From: Pseudomonas sp. BSw22131
GTDB lineage: Bacteria; Pseudomonadota; Gammaproteobacteria; Pseudomonadales; Pseudomonadaceae
NCBI RefSeq assembly: GCF_026810445.1
Contig: NZ_CP113949.1
Span: forward strand, 1,984,001-2,048,000
Direction: 5' to 3'
Length of the DNA: 64,000 nt
Below are positions 8,808 through 18,163 of the stretch, one piece after another. Below the pieces are notes generated by a model. It was not told the DNA's origin. It searched no databases and worked only from the letters and a program-made list of their open reading frames with translations. The position numbers and the translations under genes were made by a program. Within the stretch, counting starts at the first letter, position 1; each line of letters opens with the position of its first letter.

Positions 8808-10004
8808 ATGGCAGTCAAGGTCTTGGTGGTCGACGATTCAGGGTTTTTCCGTCGCCGCGTCTCGGAAATTCTCTCTTCAGATCCCACGATTCAAGTAGTT
8901 GGCACTGCAACCAATGGCAAGGAAGCCATTGAGCAAGCTCTGGCTCTCAAGCCTGATGTGATTACCATGGACTACGAAATGCCGATGATGGATGGCATTA
9001 CGGCGGTTCGGCACATCATGCAGCGCTGCCCGACGGCGGTACTGATGTTCTCCTCGCTGACGCACGAAGGCGCCCGCGTGACCCTCGACGCGCTCGATGC
9101 TGGCGCGGTTGATTTTCTGCCGAAAAATTTCGAAGACATCTCGCGCAACCCCGAAAAGGTCAAGCAGATGCTCTGTGAAAAGGTCCACACCATTTCCCGG
9201 AGCAACCGTCGTTCTTCCAGCTACGGCAGCACGCCGACGCCGACGCCGGCTCACGCGCCATCGCCTTCCAGTTCCAGTTCCAGTTCAGCGTCTGCGAGCA
9301 GCGCGCTGCACAACTCGCCCGTTACCCCACGCCCTGCGCCAGCGCCGCGTGCTGCGGCTTCTGCGCCTAGTCATGCGTCCAGCCACAGCGCCAGTCATTC
9401 AACCGCCTCGCACGCGCCATCGTCACCGGCACCCAAACGCAAAGCCTACAAACTGGTTGCGATTGGCACGTCCACAGGCGGCCCGGTTGCATTGCAGCGC
9501 GTGCTGACACAATTGCCGGCCAACTTTCCAGCGCCCATCGTGTTGATTCAGCACATGCCCGCCGCCTTCACCAAGGCGTTCGCCGAGCGTCTGGACAAGC
9601 TGTGCCGCATCAGCGTCAAGGAAGCCGAAGACGGAGACGTGCTGCGTCCCGGCCTGGCCTTGTTGGCACCCGGCGGCAAACAGATGATGGTGGATGGACG
9701 TGGCGCGGTGAAAATCCTGCCGGGCGACGAGCGCCTCAATTACAAGCCGTGCGTGGACATCACCTTCGGCTCTGCCGCCAAATCCTACGGCGACAAAGTG
9801 CTGGCCGTGGTGTTGACCGGAATGGGCGCCGACGGGCGTGAAGGTGCGCGTCTGCTCAAGCAGGGCGGCAGCCACATCTGGGCGCAAGACGAGGCCAGTT
9901 GCGTGATTTACGGCATGCCGATGGCCATCGTCAAAGCCAATCTGGCGGACGCGGTCTACAGCCTCGATGACATCGGACGCCACCTCGTCGAGGCGTGCAT
10001 CTGA
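8808..10004 (+). CDS. cheB: Protein-glutamate methylesterase CheB
   Basis: CheB removes methyl groups from chemoreceptors after phosphorylation by CheA and so resets sensitivity. The 398-residue protein has an N-terminal receiver domain (phosphoacceptor Asp near 57 in [11 protein letters not shown]). A low-complexity linker of about 65 residues rich in Ser, Pro, Ala and His follows. The esterase domain has the catalytic serine in GTSTGGP near residue 220, the histidine in IQHMP and the aspartate in GMGADG. Start is ATG 8808, with GGAG at 8799-8802. No cheR is seen in this cluster. The TGA at 10002-10004 overlaps the motC ATG. Confidence 0.96.
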   Translation: MAVKVLVVDDSGFFRRRVSEILSSDPTIQVVGTATNGKEAIEQALALKPDVITMDYEMPMMDGITAVRHIMQRCPTAVLMFSSLTHEGARVTLDALDAGAVDFLPKNFEDISRNPEKVKQMLCEKVHTISRSNRRSSSYGSTPTPTPAHAPSPSSSSSSSASASSALHNSPVTPRPAPAPRAAASAPSHASSHSASHSTASHAPSSPAPKRKAYKLVAIGTSTGGPVALQRVLTQLPANFPAPIVLIQHMPAAFTKAFAERLDKLCRISVKEAEDGDVLRPGLALLAPGGKQMMVDGRGAVKILPGDERLNYKPCVDITFGSAAKSYGDKVLAVVLTGMGADGREGARLLKQGGSHIWAQDEASCVIYGMPMAIVKANLADAVYSLDDIGRHLVEACI

Positions 10005-10744
10005 TGGATGTGTTGAGCCTGATCGGGATCATCCTCGCGTTCGTTGCGATTATCGGCGGTAATTTTCTCGAAGGTGGGCATCTGGGCGCCTTGCTCAACG
10101 GCCCGGCAGCGTTGATCGTGCTTGGCGGCACCCTCGCGGCGTGCCTTTTGCAGACGCCCATGAGCGCGTTCAAGCGAGCGATCCAGATCTTTTTGTGGAT
10201 TCTGTTTCCGCCCCGCATCGACATGGCGGGCGGTATTGATCGCGTGATCAACTGGAGCCTGACCGCGCGCAAGGAAGGCCTGCTCGGTCTTGAGTCGGTG
10301 GCCGACTCCGAACCCGATCCCTACTCGCGAAAAGGCCTGCAGTTGCTGGTCGATGGCGTTGAACCGGAAACCATTCGCGGCATTCTCGAGGTGGATTTCA
10401 TCACCCAGGAAACCCGCGATATCCAGGCCGCCAAAGTCTACGAAAGCATGGGCGGCTATGCGCCGACCGTGGGCATCATCGGTGCGGTGATGGGGCTGAT
10501 TCACGTGATGGGTAATCTTGCCGATCCCAATCAGTTGGGCAGCGGAATCGCCGTCGCATTTGTGGCGACCATTTACGGCGTGGCCTTGGCCAACCTGATC
10601 CTGCTGCCGGTGGCCAACAAGCTCAAGTCCGTGGCTGTGCGTCAATCGCGTTATCGCGAAATGCTGCTGGAAGGTTTGCTGTCGATTGCCGAAGGCGAGA
10701 ACCCGCGGTCAATCGAATTGAAGCTTCAGGGCTTCATGGAGTGA
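10004..10744 (+). CDS. motC: Flagellar stator protein MotC (MotA family)
   Basis: MotC is the MotA-type subunit of the second proton-driven stator of pseudomonads; it couples ion flow to torque on FliG. The 246-residue protein has two N-terminal membrane helices and a cytoplasmic torque loop. A second pair of helices lies around residues 145-205 and includes YAPTVGIIGAVMGLI, a MotA/TolQ/ExbB family signature. ATG 10004 overlaps the cheB stop. motD follows after 10 bases. The first hydrophobic stretch reads as a membrane anchor, not a cleaved signal peptide. Confidence 0.95.
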   Translation: MDVLSLIGIILAFVAIIGGNFLEGGHLGALLNGPAALIVLGGTLAACLLQTPMSAFKRAIQIFLWILFPPRIDMAGGIDRVINWSLTARKEGLLGLESVADSEPDPYSRKGLQLLVDGVEPETIRGILEVDFITQETRDIQAAKVYESMGGYAPTVGIIGAVMGLIHVMGNLADPNQLGSGIAVAFVATIYGVALANLILLPVANKLKSVAVRQSRYREMLLEGLLSIAEGENPRSIELKLQGFME

Positions 10745-10754
10745 TCAACTGACC

Positions 10755-11636
10755 ATGGCCCGACGCAGGCGTCACGAAGAGCACGAAAATCACGAACGCT
10801 GGCTGGTGTCCTACGCGGATTTCATCACCTTGCTGTTCGCGTTTTTCGTGGTCATGTACTCGATTTCTTCACTCAACGAAGGCAAGTATAAATTGCTCTC
10901 CGAAGCGTTGGTCGGGGTGTTCAACGAGCCTGAGCGCAGCGTCAAGCCGATCCCCATTGGCGAGCAGAAGCCGCGGACCGTCACTCCGGCCGATCCACTG
11001 GTGATCGACAGCGAGCAGACGGATGCCGCGCTGGGGCAGGGCGCTCAGGATCCATTGAAGTCCATTGCCGATGACGTCAACGCGGCGTTCGGCGATTTGA
11101 TCGCCTCCAAGCAGATGACCGTGCGCGGTAATGAGCTGTGGATCGAGATCGAACTCAACTCCAGTCTGCTGTTCGGCAGCGGCGACGCGATGCCCAGTGA
11201 TCAGGCCTTCGACCTGATCGATAAAGTGGCAAAGATCGTCAAGCCGTTCGACAACCCGATCCACGTCGAAGGGTTTACGGACAATCAGCCCATCAACACG
11301 GGCCAGTTTCCGAGTAACTGGGAATTGTCCTCGGCCCGCTCCTCGAGCATCGTGCGCATGCTGGCAATGGATGGCATCAATCCAGCGCGTCTGGCGTCGG
11401 TGGGGTATGGCGAATTCCAACCGTTGGCCTCGAACGCTACGGCTGATGGCCGCGGCCGGAATCGTCGCGTGGTGCTGGTGATTTCACGCAATCTGGACGT
11501 GCGTCGCAGCCTGACCGGTTCAGGCACTGCGGCCAATGCAAAACCCGACGCGGCATTGCGTCGTGCTGGCACACAAACTGCACCAGCACCAGCCAAGCCG
11601 GCGCAAGGCGTCAAATCTTCGTCATCCGCCCCATAG
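10755..11636 (+). CDS. motD: Flagellar stator protein MotD (MotB family)
   Basis: MotD is the peptidoglycan-anchored partner of MotC. The 293-residue protein starts with a basic cytoplasmic tail. A single membrane helix follows with the proton-binding aspartate in SYADFITLLFAFFVVMYS, then a plug and linker. An OmpA-like peptidoglycan-binding domain occupies about residues 120-250, with VEGFTDNQP and LSSARSSSIVRML. The C terminus is an Ala/Pro-rich tail. The start is ATG 10755. It forms an operon with motC and precedes parC. Confidence 0.95.
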   Translation: MARRRRHEEHENHERWLVSYADFITLLFAFFVVMYSISSLNEGKYKLLSEALVGVFNEPERSVKPIPIGEQKPRTVTPADPLVIDSEQTDAALGQGAQDPLKSIADDVNAAFGDLIASKQMTVRGNELWIEIELNSSLLFGSGDAMPSDQAFDLIDKVAKIVKPFDNPIHVEGFTDNQPINTGQFPSNWELSSARSSSIVRMLAMDGINPARLASVGYGEFQPLASNATADGRGRNRRVVLVISRNLDVRRSLTGSGTAANAKPDAALRRAGTQTAPAPAKPAQGVKSSSSAP

Positions 11637-11673
11637 TCAGTCCTGGTCGCACGGCCGGGGGGAAAAACGAAAC

Positions 11674-12462
11674 ATGAGAGTGTGGGCAGTTGCCAATCAG
11701 AAAGGTGGAGTCGGTAAGACCACCACTGCAATCGCGTTAGCCGGTCTACTGGCTGAGTCGGGCAAGCGCGTGGTCGTTGTAGACCTAGACCCGCATGGCT
11801 CGATGACCAGCTACTTCGGTCATAACCCCGATGAGCTGGAGCACAGCTGTTTCGATCTGTTTTTGCACAAGGGCGTGGTGCCTGACGGCTTGCCCGGTCA
11901 ATTGCTGCTGCCGACCAGCGATCAGCGTATTTCGCTCCTGCCTTCGAGCACCGCACTGGCCACCCTTGAGCGTCAATCGCCAGGACAGAGCGGGCTCGGC
12001 CTGGTGATTGCCAAAAGTCTGGCGCAGCTGTGGCAGGATTTTGATTACGCGATCATAGACAGCCCGCCATTGCTTGGCGTGCTGATGGTCAATGCGCTGG
12101 CGGCCAGCCAGCAGTTGGCGATCCCGGTGCAGACAGAATTTCTGGCCGTTAAAGGCCTTGAGCGCATGGTCAATACGCTGGCGATGATCAACCGCTCGCG
12201 CAAAGTGCCGCTGCCATACACGATTGTCCCGACTTTGTTCGACCGCCGCACCCAGGCCTCGATGAGTACCCTCAGGCAGCTGCGCGACAGCTTTCCGGAA
12301 CACGTCTGGAATGCTTATATCCCGGTCGACACGCGCCTGCGTGACGCCAGCCGCGCAGGCATGACGCCTTCACAGTTCGACAACAAAAGTCGTGGCGTGC
12401 TGGCTTACCGTGCGTTGCTCAAGCACATGCTGACCGAACAACTTGTCGGGCAGGTGGCGTGA
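11674..12462 (+). CDS. parC: ParA-like ATPase ParC, chemotaxis array positioning
   Basis: This MinD/ParA-family ATPase lies inside the chemotaxis operon. In Vibrio and Pseudomonas the homologue ParC places chemosensory arrays at the cell pole together with ParP. The 262-residue product begins MRVWAVANQKGGVGKTTT, a deviant Walker A motif, followed by VVDLDPHGS and IIDSPP. Start is ATG 11674, 37 bases after motD; the longer frame from 11536 overlaps motD and is not used. The assignment as ParC rather than a plasmid-type ParA rests on its position just ahead of a CheW-like ParP. Confidence 0.9.
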   Translation: MRVWAVANQKGGVGKTTTAIALAGLLAESGKRVVVVDLDPHGSMTSYFGHNPDELEHSCFDLFLHKGVVPDGLPGQLLLPTSDQRISLLPSSTALATLERQSPGQSGLGLVIAKSLAQLWQDFDYAIIDSPPLLGVLMVNALAASQQLAIPVQTEFLAVKGLERMVNTLAMINRSRKVPLPYTIVPTLFDRRTQASMSTLRQLRDSFPEHVWNAYIPVDTRLRDASRAGMTPSQFDNKSRGVLAYRALLKHMLTEQLVGQVA

Positions 12463-12576
12463 CGTGGCCGCTTATCACTTATTGCCGTGCCGCATGCTGA
12501 CGCATTCAAGTCCGCTGGCAGTTCGGCCGATAAACACTTCAGGCGGCAATCGCATCACTTATTTTCGGGCTCCACT

Positions 12577-13518
12577 ATGAACCGCCCCCTGGACATCGCA
12601 TCACGACCGCAACTGGCGCTGCAGACTTACCTGGATGCGTTGCTTCAGGAAGCGACCGAGGAATTGCTGGCCGAGCCGGCAGAAGTTGACGATTTCGAAG
12701 CCGCCGTGCGCGAAGAACAAGCACACGACGCGCGTTTGCGTGCACTCGCCAAGCCGGTGGCCGTTGCCATCGCGGCGGCAACCCCTGCACCGGTAATGGC
12801 AGGCGTGTTGATGGCGGATGCTGTGCCGGTCAGGCGGCCCGTTACGGTCGTCGCGCCGGTCATCGCTCGTGTTGCAGAAGCGCCGGTAATCATCAGTCCG
12901 CCGATCACGGTGCCTGCGATTCCGGACATCGAGGCTTTCGTTCCAGACATCAAGCCGGTGGCGCCAAGTATTGCGCTGGTAGAGCCGGTGGTTGAGGTTC
13001 ATCTGCCCTCGCAGCGCAACCCGACGCCACCGCCGAGGCCAGATGCGCGCCCGGACTGGGCCGAGGAGCCGTTTGAATGCCTGCTGTTCGACGTCGCCGG
13101 ATTGACGTTGGCGGTGCCGCTGGTGTGCCTGGGTTCCATTTACCCGTTGGCCGGCCATGAGTTAACGCCGCTGTTCGGTCAGCCTGACTGGTTTTTGGGG
13201 ATTCTGCCCAGCCAGGCCGGCAATCTGAAGGTGCTCGACACGGCGCGCTGGATCATGCCGGACCGCTACCGCGACGATTTTCGTCAGGGGCTTCAATACG
13301 TGATTTCGGTTCAGGGTTACGAGTGGGGGCTGGCGGTGCATTCAGTCAGCCGTTCGCTGCGTCTGGACCCGGAGGAGATCAAATGGCGCTCACACCGCGG
13401 CCAGCGTCCCTGGCTTGCGGGCACGGTGATCGAGCACATGTGCGCGCTACTGGATGTTTCCGAGTTGGCAGAATTGATCGCCAGCGGTGCGGTCAAGCAA
13501 GTGCAGACTCTCAAGTAA
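12577..13518 (+). CDS. parP: CheW-like coupling protein ParP
   Basis: The 313-residue protein has an N-terminal helix rich in Glu/Ala. A Pro/Val/Ala-rich linker follows (about 60-165), with repeats of the type VxPxIxxVxPV. A C-terminal CheW-like domain begins near residue 165 at PFECLLFDVAGL. This is the architecture of ParP, which tethers CheA and receptors to ParC through its array-integration domain. Start is ATG 12577; no good Shine-Dalgarno precedes it, and the upstream frame from 12487 has no better one. It lies between parC and cheW on the same strand. Confidence 0.85.
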   Translation: MNRPLDIASRPQLALQTYLDALLQEATEELLAEPAEVDDFEAAVREEQAHDARLRALAKPVAVAIAAATPAPVMAGVLMADAVPVRRPVTVVAPVIARVAEAPVIISPPITVPAIPDIEAFVPDIKPVAPSIALVEPVVEVHLPSQRNPTPPPRPDARPDWAEEPFECLLFDVAGLTLAVPLVCLGSIYPLAGHELTPLFGQPDWFLGILPSQAGNLKVLDTARWIMPDRYRDDFRQGLQYVISVQGYEWGLAVHSVSRSLRLDPEEIKWRSHRGQRPWLAGTVIEHMCALLDVSELAELIASGAVKQVQTLK

Positions 13519-13590
13519 AAATCATCAAATAAACACAGGTCGGCGTACGCAACGCCGTCCTCACAGCACAATAGGCAAGGGGTTGGGGTT

Positions 13591-14070
13591 ATGAAGAAGT
13601 CGTCAGCACAGGGTTCCGAAGATCCGATTCTGCAGTGGGTCACTTTCCGCCTGGACAACGAGTCCTACGGCATCAACGTGATGCAGGTTCAGGAAGTGCT
13701 GCGTTATACGGAGATCGCGCCGGTCCCGGGTGCGCCGAGCTACGTGCTGGGTATCATCAACCTGCGCGGCAATGTGGTGACGGTCATCGACACCCGTCAG
13801 CGCTTTGGTCTGTCTCCTGTTGAAGTCAGCGACAACACGCGTATCGTGATCATCGAGGCCGACAAGCAAGTGGTCGGGATCATGGTCGACAGCGTTGCCG
13901 AAGTGGTTTACCTGCGTCAGTCGGAAGTCGAAACCGCGCCAAACGTCGGTAACGATGAGTCGGCCAAGTTCATTCAGGGCGTCTGCAACAAGAATGGAGA
14001 GCTGCTGATCCTCGTGGAACTGGACAAGATGATGTCCGAAGAAGAGTGGTCCGAGCTGGAGAGCATCTGA
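13591..14070 (+). CDS. cheW: Chemotaxis coupling protein CheW
   Basis: CheW links chemoreceptors to CheA in the polar array. The 159-residue protein is a single CheW domain. It contains VTFRLDNESYGINVMQVQEV, the loop PVPGAPSYVLGIINLRG and the conserved VIDTRQRFGL strand. The start is ATG 13591, preceded by AAGGGGTTGGGG-type sequence. The stop TGA is followed immediately by a TTG that starts the DUF2802 gene, so the two are adjacent with no gap. With ParP this gives two CheW-type proteins in one operon. Confidence 0.96.
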   Translation: MKKSSAQGSEDPILQWVTFRLDNESYGINVMQVQEVLRYTEIAPVPGAPSYVLGIINLRGNVVTVIDTRQRFGLSPVEVSDNTRIVIIEADKQVVGIMVDSVAEVVYLRQSEVETAPNVGNDESAKFIQGVCNKNGELLILVELDKMMSEEEWSELESI

Positions 14071-14466
14071 TTGATTTTAGAGGTTGCGGTCATTTTTCTG
14101 GCGGTATTGTGGGTCGTGACCATTGCGATGTTCATGGGCCACACCAAACGTCAGCGCACGCTCGCCACGCAGCAGGTCGAAGCCGACTCGCTGCGTGATC
14201 AGCGCATCCGCGAATTGGCCCGACGCCTTGAGAATTATCAGGGTGGCACGATCCGCATGGGTGAGGAACTGCACGAGCTGCGCGCCACCGTCGCGCCGCT
14301 ACCGGACAAGATCACCATCCTTGAACAGCGCGATCCGTCTACCTTGTCCTTCGCCCAGGCCGCGCGCTTGGTGACGATGGGCGCCAGCGTCGACGAACTC
14401 ACCCAATCCTGCGGCCTGACCCAGGCCGAAGCCCAACTGATGACCAAGATGCACGGCAACGGTTGA
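14071..14466 (+). CDS. DUF2802 family membrane-anchored protein
   Basis: The 131-residue protein has one N-terminal membrane helix (about residues 3-20). A helical, charged stretch resembling a coiled coil follows (about 25-90). The C-terminal segment, FAQAARLVTMGASVDELTQ and onwards, looks like a small helix-turn-helix. Proteins of this type commonly follow cheW in gammaproteobacteria and are listed as DUF2802; the function is not known to me. TTG 14071 abuts the cheW stop codon directly and no closer ATG exists. It probably ends the chemotaxis transcript and may be an array or motility accessory. Confidence 0.8.
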   Translation: MILEVAVIFLAVLWVVTIAMFMGHTKRQRTLATQQVEADSLRDQRIRELARRLENYQGGTIRMGEELHELRATVAPLPDKITILEQRDPSTLSFAQAARLVTMGASVDELTQSCGLTQAEAQLMTKMHGNG

Positions 14467-14563
14467 CGGTTCCGCCGGCGTGTCGGCAGGTCCATCGAAT
14501 CAGAACTGTTGGAGTGGGCGGTATCCCGACTTGCCCGCGAAGCTCGCTGACCGATGCGGTCAC

Positions 14564-14589
14564 CCTGTAGGCGCGAATTCATTCGCGTG
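14564..14589. repeat. REP half-element in the cheW-operon 3' region
   Basis: CTGTAGGCGCGAATTCATTCGCG is a single arm of a family found as a full pair at 51641-51729. The rest of 14467-14666 holds no gene that I can support and separates convergent transcripts. Confidence 0.6.
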
Positions 14590-14666
14590 GCGCCAGTGGG
14601 GGTTCGGCCGCAAAGACGTCTCGCCAACAAGTGGGCTCTACAGCTGGTTTGCATTTAATGCCGGTA

Positions 14667-14987
14667 TCAACGCGGGGTAATGTCTCGTTCGACCGGGCCT
14701 GCATCCGGGTCATGCTCCGCCGGGAACTTGCCCTTCAGGTGCCAGGCGAAGGCGATTATTTCGGCGATGGTCAGGTACAACGCTTCCGGGATGCTGTCGC
14801 CCAGTTCCATGCGTGCCAGCAGTTTCACCAGCTCGGCGTTTTCGTAGATGGGGACTTTGTACTCGCGGGCGATCGCCAGGATCGCCTCCGCAAGCGCGTC
14901 GTCGCCTTTGGCGGTCAATGTGGGCGCTTGATGGCCGTCATAATTGAGGGCCACGACCTGACGGGGAGGGGCGTTGAATGCACTCAT
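14667..14987 (-). CDS. FlhB C-terminal-domain-like export switch protein
   Basis: The 106-residue protein matches only the cytoplasmic switch domain of FlhB/YscU-type export proteins, with no membrane part. It contains the segment VVALNYDGHQAPTLTAKG, in which the usual autocleavage motif NPTH is missing. The later segment VPIYENAELVKLLARMELGD is typical of the family. It starts at ATG 14987, overlapping the stop of the FliK-like gene by one base (TGATG). Such stand-alone FlhB-C paralogues are found beside FliK-like genes in many motile gammaproteobacteria. They can substitute partly for the FlhB C domain in some species. Without the NPTH site it should not autocleave. Confidence 0.85.
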   Translation of the reverse strand: MSAFNAPPRQVVALNYDGHQAPTLTAKGDDALAEAILAIAREYKVPIYENAELVKLLARMELGDSIPEALYLTIAEIIAFAWHLKGKFPAEHDPDAGPVERDITPR

Positions 14988-16585
14988 CAGGCGTTCTCGT
15001 CGATCCAGCGTTGTTCAAGTACCGTGCGCGCACCTTGCGGCGGGACGCCGGTGTTACACGCCAGTTCGCCCACGTTCAAGCCGCAGGCCACCAGTCGCGT
15101 TCTTAGATTCTCAAGTTCACGGTCGATCAAGGCCGCGCTGGCGACGCGCTCGGCCCATAACTGACTCGACAAGCTGCCGCCGACCAATTGCGCCTGAACC
15201 TGCAACGGCCCCAGCGGCTCCAGATCAAACGCCAGCTCCACACGCCAGAGCTTTTCCTTTTCCCTGACCTCGCGCTCGTCTTTGGCCTCTTCTCGGTCGG
15301 GCGTGTCCTCGCGCTGCAATCTGACTTGCAACGGAACGATGTCATGGGCGTTGCGCATAGGGATTTCCAACTGCCAACTGGTGATCTGCGTGCCGTCGGC
15401 GGCGGTGCGGGTCTGCTCCAGACCGCCAAGCTGATGGCTCTGCAAGCGCGAGACAGCGGCAGCGGCCAGTTTGAGCAGGGTTTCCAGATCTTCTTCGTTC
15501 TCCGGGCTGCCAAGCGAGCGTGGCGGCAGCGGGAAACTGGTCGGTGGCGTTCGTGCCGCAACCAGGCCCAACGTCCCCAGTGCGCTTCTGATCATGTTCG
15601 GCATCGCGCGCGCCAGCGTGTTGGCGGCGGCCGCCGCGTTGTAATCCACATTGTCGGGCAGGCCCGGCAGGATTTGCGAAATCAGTCGCAGCAGGTTGGC
15701 CTTTGTGTCTGGCAGCAGCGTCGGGTTCAACCCCGCCAACAGCCGCGATTCCATGAACAAGCCGCTGCCGTTCAGCGCCTGAGCCACCCCTTTTGAGGTA
15801 CTCATCTGCTGGATATCCGGCAGGTCGGCCAACAACTGGTCGATGCTTGCACGCAGTGACGCCGGTAGGCTGTCGCTTGAATCGACCATGTTCTGCAACG
15901 TCACCAACAACCCTTGCAGCGACCCTTGGCGGCTTTGTTGCGTGGACAACTGCTGCGCCAATGCCAATTGATCGAAGCGATTGGGCAGTGCCACGAAATT
16001 CAGCGCCTGACTGCTCTGCACCTGCGCGCTGAGCAGGCTCCCCGCTTTCAGCGGTTGCGGGCTTTCGACCGTCAGATTGCTCCCCGCCAACGCGGTATTG
16101 AGCAGAGTCACGATGGAGCGGTACGCCGTCGGCTGATCCGAGTTCGCCGGTACAGGCTGCCCGGTCAATTGGCTGATGAGTTGCGAGGTCAGGACTTTGG
16201 CCTGCAGCAGCGTGCCCACTGGCAGCTGGCGGGTGTCGAGCGTGGTCAGGCTGTTGGTAGTGGCTTTCTGCATCTCGGCGAGGCTGATGGTCAGCGTGTC
16301 GGCCGACCCTTGCGCCACATTGACGTTAGTGCCTGGCGATAAAGGCAAAGAACTGGTGACGGGAAACGTCGTCTGCTGGCCGTTGCTCAACGTCAGCTTG
16401 AGCAGTAACTGAAAATCCTGATCCAGCTGTTTGAGGCTCACCACTTGCGCGTCGGCGGTTTGCCCGACCGGCAGCAATCCGTCACGCGGTTGCAGCAGTT
16501 GCAGCACCTGAGCGGGTGGCACCCCGGCGCGCAACAAGGTCGTGGCGACGTTAACCGGAGAAAGATTGGGGATGTCGCCTGTCAT
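14987..16585 (-). CDS. FliK-like flagellar hook-length control domain protein
   Basis: The 532-residue protein is rich in Gln, Leu, Ser and Thr. It ends in a FliK-type C-terminal domain (about 400-520) that includes LEPLGPLQVQAQLVGGSLSS. FliK sets hook length by interacting with FlhB. This copy lies away from the main fliK locus of pseudomonads and is coupled to an FlhB-C-like gene, so it is best read as a paralogous pair. Start is ATG 16585, beginning MTGDIPNLSPVNVATTLLRA; the frame remains open upstream but enters the ccm promoter region. The C terminus carries a conserved pair, CGLNVGELACNTG. Confidence 0.8.
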   Translation of the reverse strand: MTGDIPNLSPVNVATTLLRAGVPPAQVLQLLQPRDGLLPVGQTADAQVVSLKQLDQDFQLLLKLTLSNGQQTTFPVTSSLPLSPGTNVNVAQGSADTLTISLAEMQKATTNSLTTLDTRQLPVGTLLQAKVLTSQLISQLTGQPVPANSDQPTAYRSIVTLLNTALAGSNLTVESPQPLKAGSLLSAQVQSSQALNFVALPNRFDQLALAQQLSTQQSRQGSLQGLLVTLQNMVDSSDSLPASLRASIDQLLADLPDIQQMSTSKGVAQALNGSGLFMESRLLAGLNPTLLPDTKANLLRLISQILPGLPDNVDYNAAAAANTLARAMPNMIRSALGTLGLVAARTPPTSFPLPPRSLGSPENEEDLETLLKLAAAAVSRLQSHQLGGLEQTRTAADGTQITSWQLEIPMRNAHDIVPLQVRLQREDTPDREEAKDEREVREKEKLWRVELAFDLEPLGPLQVQAQLVGGSLSSQLWAERVASAALIDRELENLRTRLVACGLNVGELACNTGVPPQGARTVLEQRWIDENA

Positions 16586-16614
16586 CGAATACCGACCTGT
16601 GAAAAATTTGCCAT

Positions 16615-16642
16615 CTTGGTGCCTGGAGATGGCATGTATAAT
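16615..16642 (+). promoter_or_regulatory. Candidate promoter of the ccm operon
   Basis: A perfect TATAAT (16637-16642) lies about 110 bases upstream of ccmA, with a weak CTTGGT 16 bases upstream of it. It sits in the 166-base divergent region between the FliK-like gene and ccmA. This is a motif match only. Confidence 0.4.
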
Positions 16643-16751
16643 CTCGCCGGCCCTGGCCAGAGCGCCAGCGTGAACCTGCACCAGTATAACGGCCGTGCGC
16701 GCGGCGACTTGAACCCCTGGCGAACACTCCCGATCACAAAAGAAGGTCTGC

Positions 16752-17387
16752 ATGCCGATCCCTGTCCTGGAAGCCTCGGCGCTTGCTTGCGAGCGCGACT
16801 GGCGAATGCTGTTCGAGAATCTCGATCTGCGTTTGTCGGCGGGCGACATGTTGCAGGTCAGCGGCCCCAACGGCAGTGGCAAGACCAGCCTGTTGCGCCT
16901 GTTGTCCGGTCTGATGCAGCCGACCTCAGGCGAGATCCTCTTGCATCCAACCCCCTCGAACACGCAAAACCCCCAGCAAACGCACGATCTGCTGTGGATC
17001 GGCCATTCAGCGGGCATCAAGGAGCTGCTGACACCGGTCGAGAACCTCACCTGGCTCTGCGCGTTGCACACAGGCGCCGACGTTCAGGCCATCTGGCAGG
17101 CACTCGACGCGACAGGCCTGCGCGGATTTGAAGACGTGCTATGCCACACGCTGTCGGCCGGGCAGAAACGTCGGGTGGCGCTGGCGCGTCTTTATCTTCC
17201 GGGCCCGTTGCTGTGGATCCTTGATGAGCCTTTCACGGCGCTCGATAAGCACGGCGTCGCGCAACTGGAGCACCACCTTGCCGAACACTGCGAGGGCGGC
17301 GGCACTGTGGTCTTGACCACGCACCACACGCTGAGCCGCGTTCCGGCCCGTTACACGGATATCGACCTGGGGCAATGGGCTGTATGA
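16752..17387 (+). CDS. ccmA: Heme exporter ATP-binding protein CcmA
   Basis: CcmA is the ATPase of the CcmABCD complex that releases holo-CcmE during cytochrome c maturation. The 211-residue ABC protein has Walker [10 protein letters not shown] near residue 37. The ABC signature is [13 protein letters not shown] near 134. Walker [10 protein letters not shown], lies near 155, and a switch histidine occurs in TTHH. ATG 16752 is the first gene of the ccm operon. Its stop overlaps the ccmB start by 4 bases (ATGA at 17384-17387). Confidence 0.95.
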   Translation: MPIPVLEASALACERDWRMLFENLDLRLSAGDMLQVSGPNGSGKTSLLRLLSGLMQPTSGEILLHPTPSNTQNPQQTHDLLWIGHSAGIKELLTPVENLTWLCALHTGADVQAIWQALDATGLRGFEDVLCHTLSAGQKRRVALARLYLPGPLLWILDEPFTALDKHGVAQLEHHLAEHCEGGGTVVLTTHHTLSRVPARYTDIDLGQWAV

Positions 17388-18055
17388 GCCATGTGTTCAC
17401 GTTACTGATTGCCCGTGAAGCGCGGCTGTTGTTCCGCAGGCCCGCCGAGTTGCTCAATCCGCTGGTGTTCTTCGCCATTGTGATCGCGCTGTTTCCGTTG
17501 GCGGTGGGCCCGGAGACCCAACTGCTGAAAACCCTTTCCCCGGGCCTGCTCTGGGTTGCAGCCTTGTTGTCCGTGCTGTTGTCGCTGGACGGGCTGTTTC
17601 GCAGTGATTTCGAAGACGGCTCACTTGAACAGTGGGTGCTTTCACCGCACCCTCTGGCGTTGCTGGTGTTGGCGAAAGTGCTGGCACACTGGGCATTTTC
17701 CGGGTTGGCGCTGGTGCTGCTGGCGCCATTGCTGGGGTTGATGCTCGGCTTGCCAACCGAGTGTTTGCCGGTGCTGCTGCTGTCCCTGTTGCTGGGTACG
17801 CCGGTCCTGAGCCTGCTCGGCGCTGTGGGTGCGGCGCTGACCGTCGGGCTCAAACGCGGCGGCCTGCTGCTGGCGCTGTTGATTCTGCCGCTTTACATCC
17901 CGGTGCTGATTCTGGGCAGCGGCGCGCTGCAAGCTGCCCTTCAAGGCATGCCCGCCACCGGTTACCTGCTTTGGCTGGGCAGCCTGATGGCGCTGGCGTT
18001 AACCCTGACCCCCTTTGCAATTGCCGCTGGATTGAAAATCAGTGTCGGCGAATAA
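17384..18055 (+). CDS. ccmB: Heme exporter membrane protein CcmB
   Basis: CcmB is the membrane subunit partnering CcmA. The 223-residue protein has about six hydrophobic helices spread over the whole length. The characteristic segment [18 protein letters not shown] lies after the second helix. The start is ATG 17384, which overlaps the ccmA stop; the ORF upstream by three codons is not needed. A gap of about 108 bases separates it from ccmC, the largest in this operon, and I see nothing coded in it. Confidence 0.95.
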   Translation: MSHVFTLLIAREARLLFRRPAELLNPLVFFAIVIALFPLAVGPETQLLKTLSPGLLWVAALLSVLLSLDGLFRSDFEDGSLEQWVLSPHPLALLVLAKVLAHWAFSGLALVLLAPLLGLMLGLPTECLPVLLLSLLLGTPVLSLLGAVGAALTVGLKRGGLLLALLILPLYIPVLILGSGALQAALQGMPATGYLLWLGSLMALALTLTPFAIAAGLKISVGE

Positions 18056-18163
18056 TCTGCTTTTGACCGGGTGGACAGCTTTTTGCTGGTCGCACCCTGC
18101 AAGCTTCAGCAATAAGAAGCGCCCTGAAGAGCACCGTGAAGACGTGATGAAAAAGGCACCGTG

